DNA of 33,141 nucleotides, taken from Paenibacillaceae bacterium (GTDB lineage Bacteria; Bacillota; Clostridia; Lachnospirales; Lachnospiraceae). The number at the start of each line of letters is the position of its first letter. Position 1 is the stretch's first letter. Position numbers and translations under genes: made by a program. Below are positions 32,828 to 33,141 of this stretch, piece by piece. The stretch is from positions 1 through 33,141 of the forward strand of contig SVDS01000046.1 of NCBI GenBank assembly GCA_015057715.1, given 5' to 3'. Under the pieces are notes generated by a model, which was given only the letters and a program-made list of their open reading frames with translations, was not told the origin of the DNA and ran no database searches.

Positions 32828-33141
32828 ATGTCTGAAATTACATTTAAAACAACAAAAGAAAATATTAACTGGCAGGAGGTAGCCGATGTTTTACGCCGTT
32901 CTGGTTTATCGGATCACACTGCAAAGGAACAGGAGACTATTTTCACAAACAGCTATGCAGTTGTCTTCGTCTATCACGAAGAAAAGATAATAGGCGTCGG
33001 AAGAGCGCTGTCTGACGGTGTCTGTCAGGCAGCTGTTTATAATATTGCACTTGATGATGAGTTCCAGGGACAGGGAATAGGAAGAACCCTGATTACAAAG
33101 CTGCTTGATCAGGTCAGAGGTCAGAATATTATTCTCTACAC
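32828..33141 (+). CDS. GNAT-family N-acetyltransferase (3' end beyond window)
   Basis: Open from the ATG at 32828 to the window edge, 104 complete codons. AAGGAGG a few bases upstream marks the start, 13 bases after the ATPase stop. The acetyl-CoA binding motif Q80-G-Q-G-I-G-R86 follows a beta-strand YNIALDDEF, and the core strand VVFVYHEEKIIGVGRALSDG is typical of GNAT. In Bacillus subtilis the sulfur-compound importer operons (ytmI-tcyJKLMN and yxeLMNO) also carry a GNAT gene, so acetylation of an imported S-substituted cysteine is a reasonable guess. Confidence 0.8.
   Translation, partial: MSEITFKTTKENINWQEVADVLRRSGLSDHTAKEQETIFTNSYAVVFVYHEEKIIGVGRALSDGVCQAAVYNIALDDEFQGQGIGRTLITKLLDQVRGQNIILY

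Overview
The window looks like a chromosomal stretch from an anaerobic Clostridia, most likely a Lachnospiraceae of the Lacrimispora / Clostridium saccharolyticum type. The reasons are the AT-leaning composition with strong AGGAGG-type ribosome binding sites, SbcCD and an NfnAB-type electron-bifurcating transhydrogenase, the paired NifU-like/GGGtGRT genes, and lipoprotein and S-layer style surface genes. This placement is an inference; there is no rRNA gene to confirm it.

Layout. 1-885 is the 3' part of an oligogalacturonate-lyase-like beta-propeller gene. 1009-5339 is the sbcD-sbcC nuclease operon. 5400-5720 (minus) is a small Xre-type regulator. 5947-7083 pairs a divergent ThyX-like protein with dihydrofolate reductase. 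7226-9501 is nfnA-nfnB. 9566-12264 holds a MATE efflux pump and a secreted NlpC/P60 hydrolase. 12443-14220 is the NifU-like/GGGtGRT pair. 14300-19745 is an island-like block with a small Cys-rich protein gene and a 1652-residue surface protein carrying both SLH and choline-binding-type repeats. The block is flanked by two diverged copies of the GGGtGRT gene's 3' end plus terminator. 19881-21533 has an unlisted 58-residue Cys protein gene (minus), a LytTR regulator whose receiver has Asn in place of the phosphoacceptor Asp (minus), and a small lipoprotein. 21762-23022 has a superoxide dismutase (minus) and a HIT hydrolase.

From 23082 to the right edge almost everything concerns sulfur amino acids: metY, a LysR regulator, a transsulfuration enzyme overlapping a PatB/MalY C-S lyase, cysK, then a glutathionyl-hydroquinone-reductase-like protein, a cystine-type ABC importer (binding protein, permease, ATPase) and the start of a GNAT acetyltransferase. 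Together they could import sulfur compounds, make cysteine and homocysteine, and interconvert or degrade them.

The most notable observation is upstream of cysK. A consensus promoter (TTGACA-17-TAATAT) is followed by a 35-codon open frame with its own Shine-Dalgarno and a run of three consecutive Cys codons (five Cys in all). The Cys codons lead into the 5' arm of a perfect 8-bp stem, and a terminator-like hairpin follows before cysK. This has the architecture of a cysteine-responsive ribosome-mediated attenuator. Second in interest is the repeat-flanked surface-protein island.
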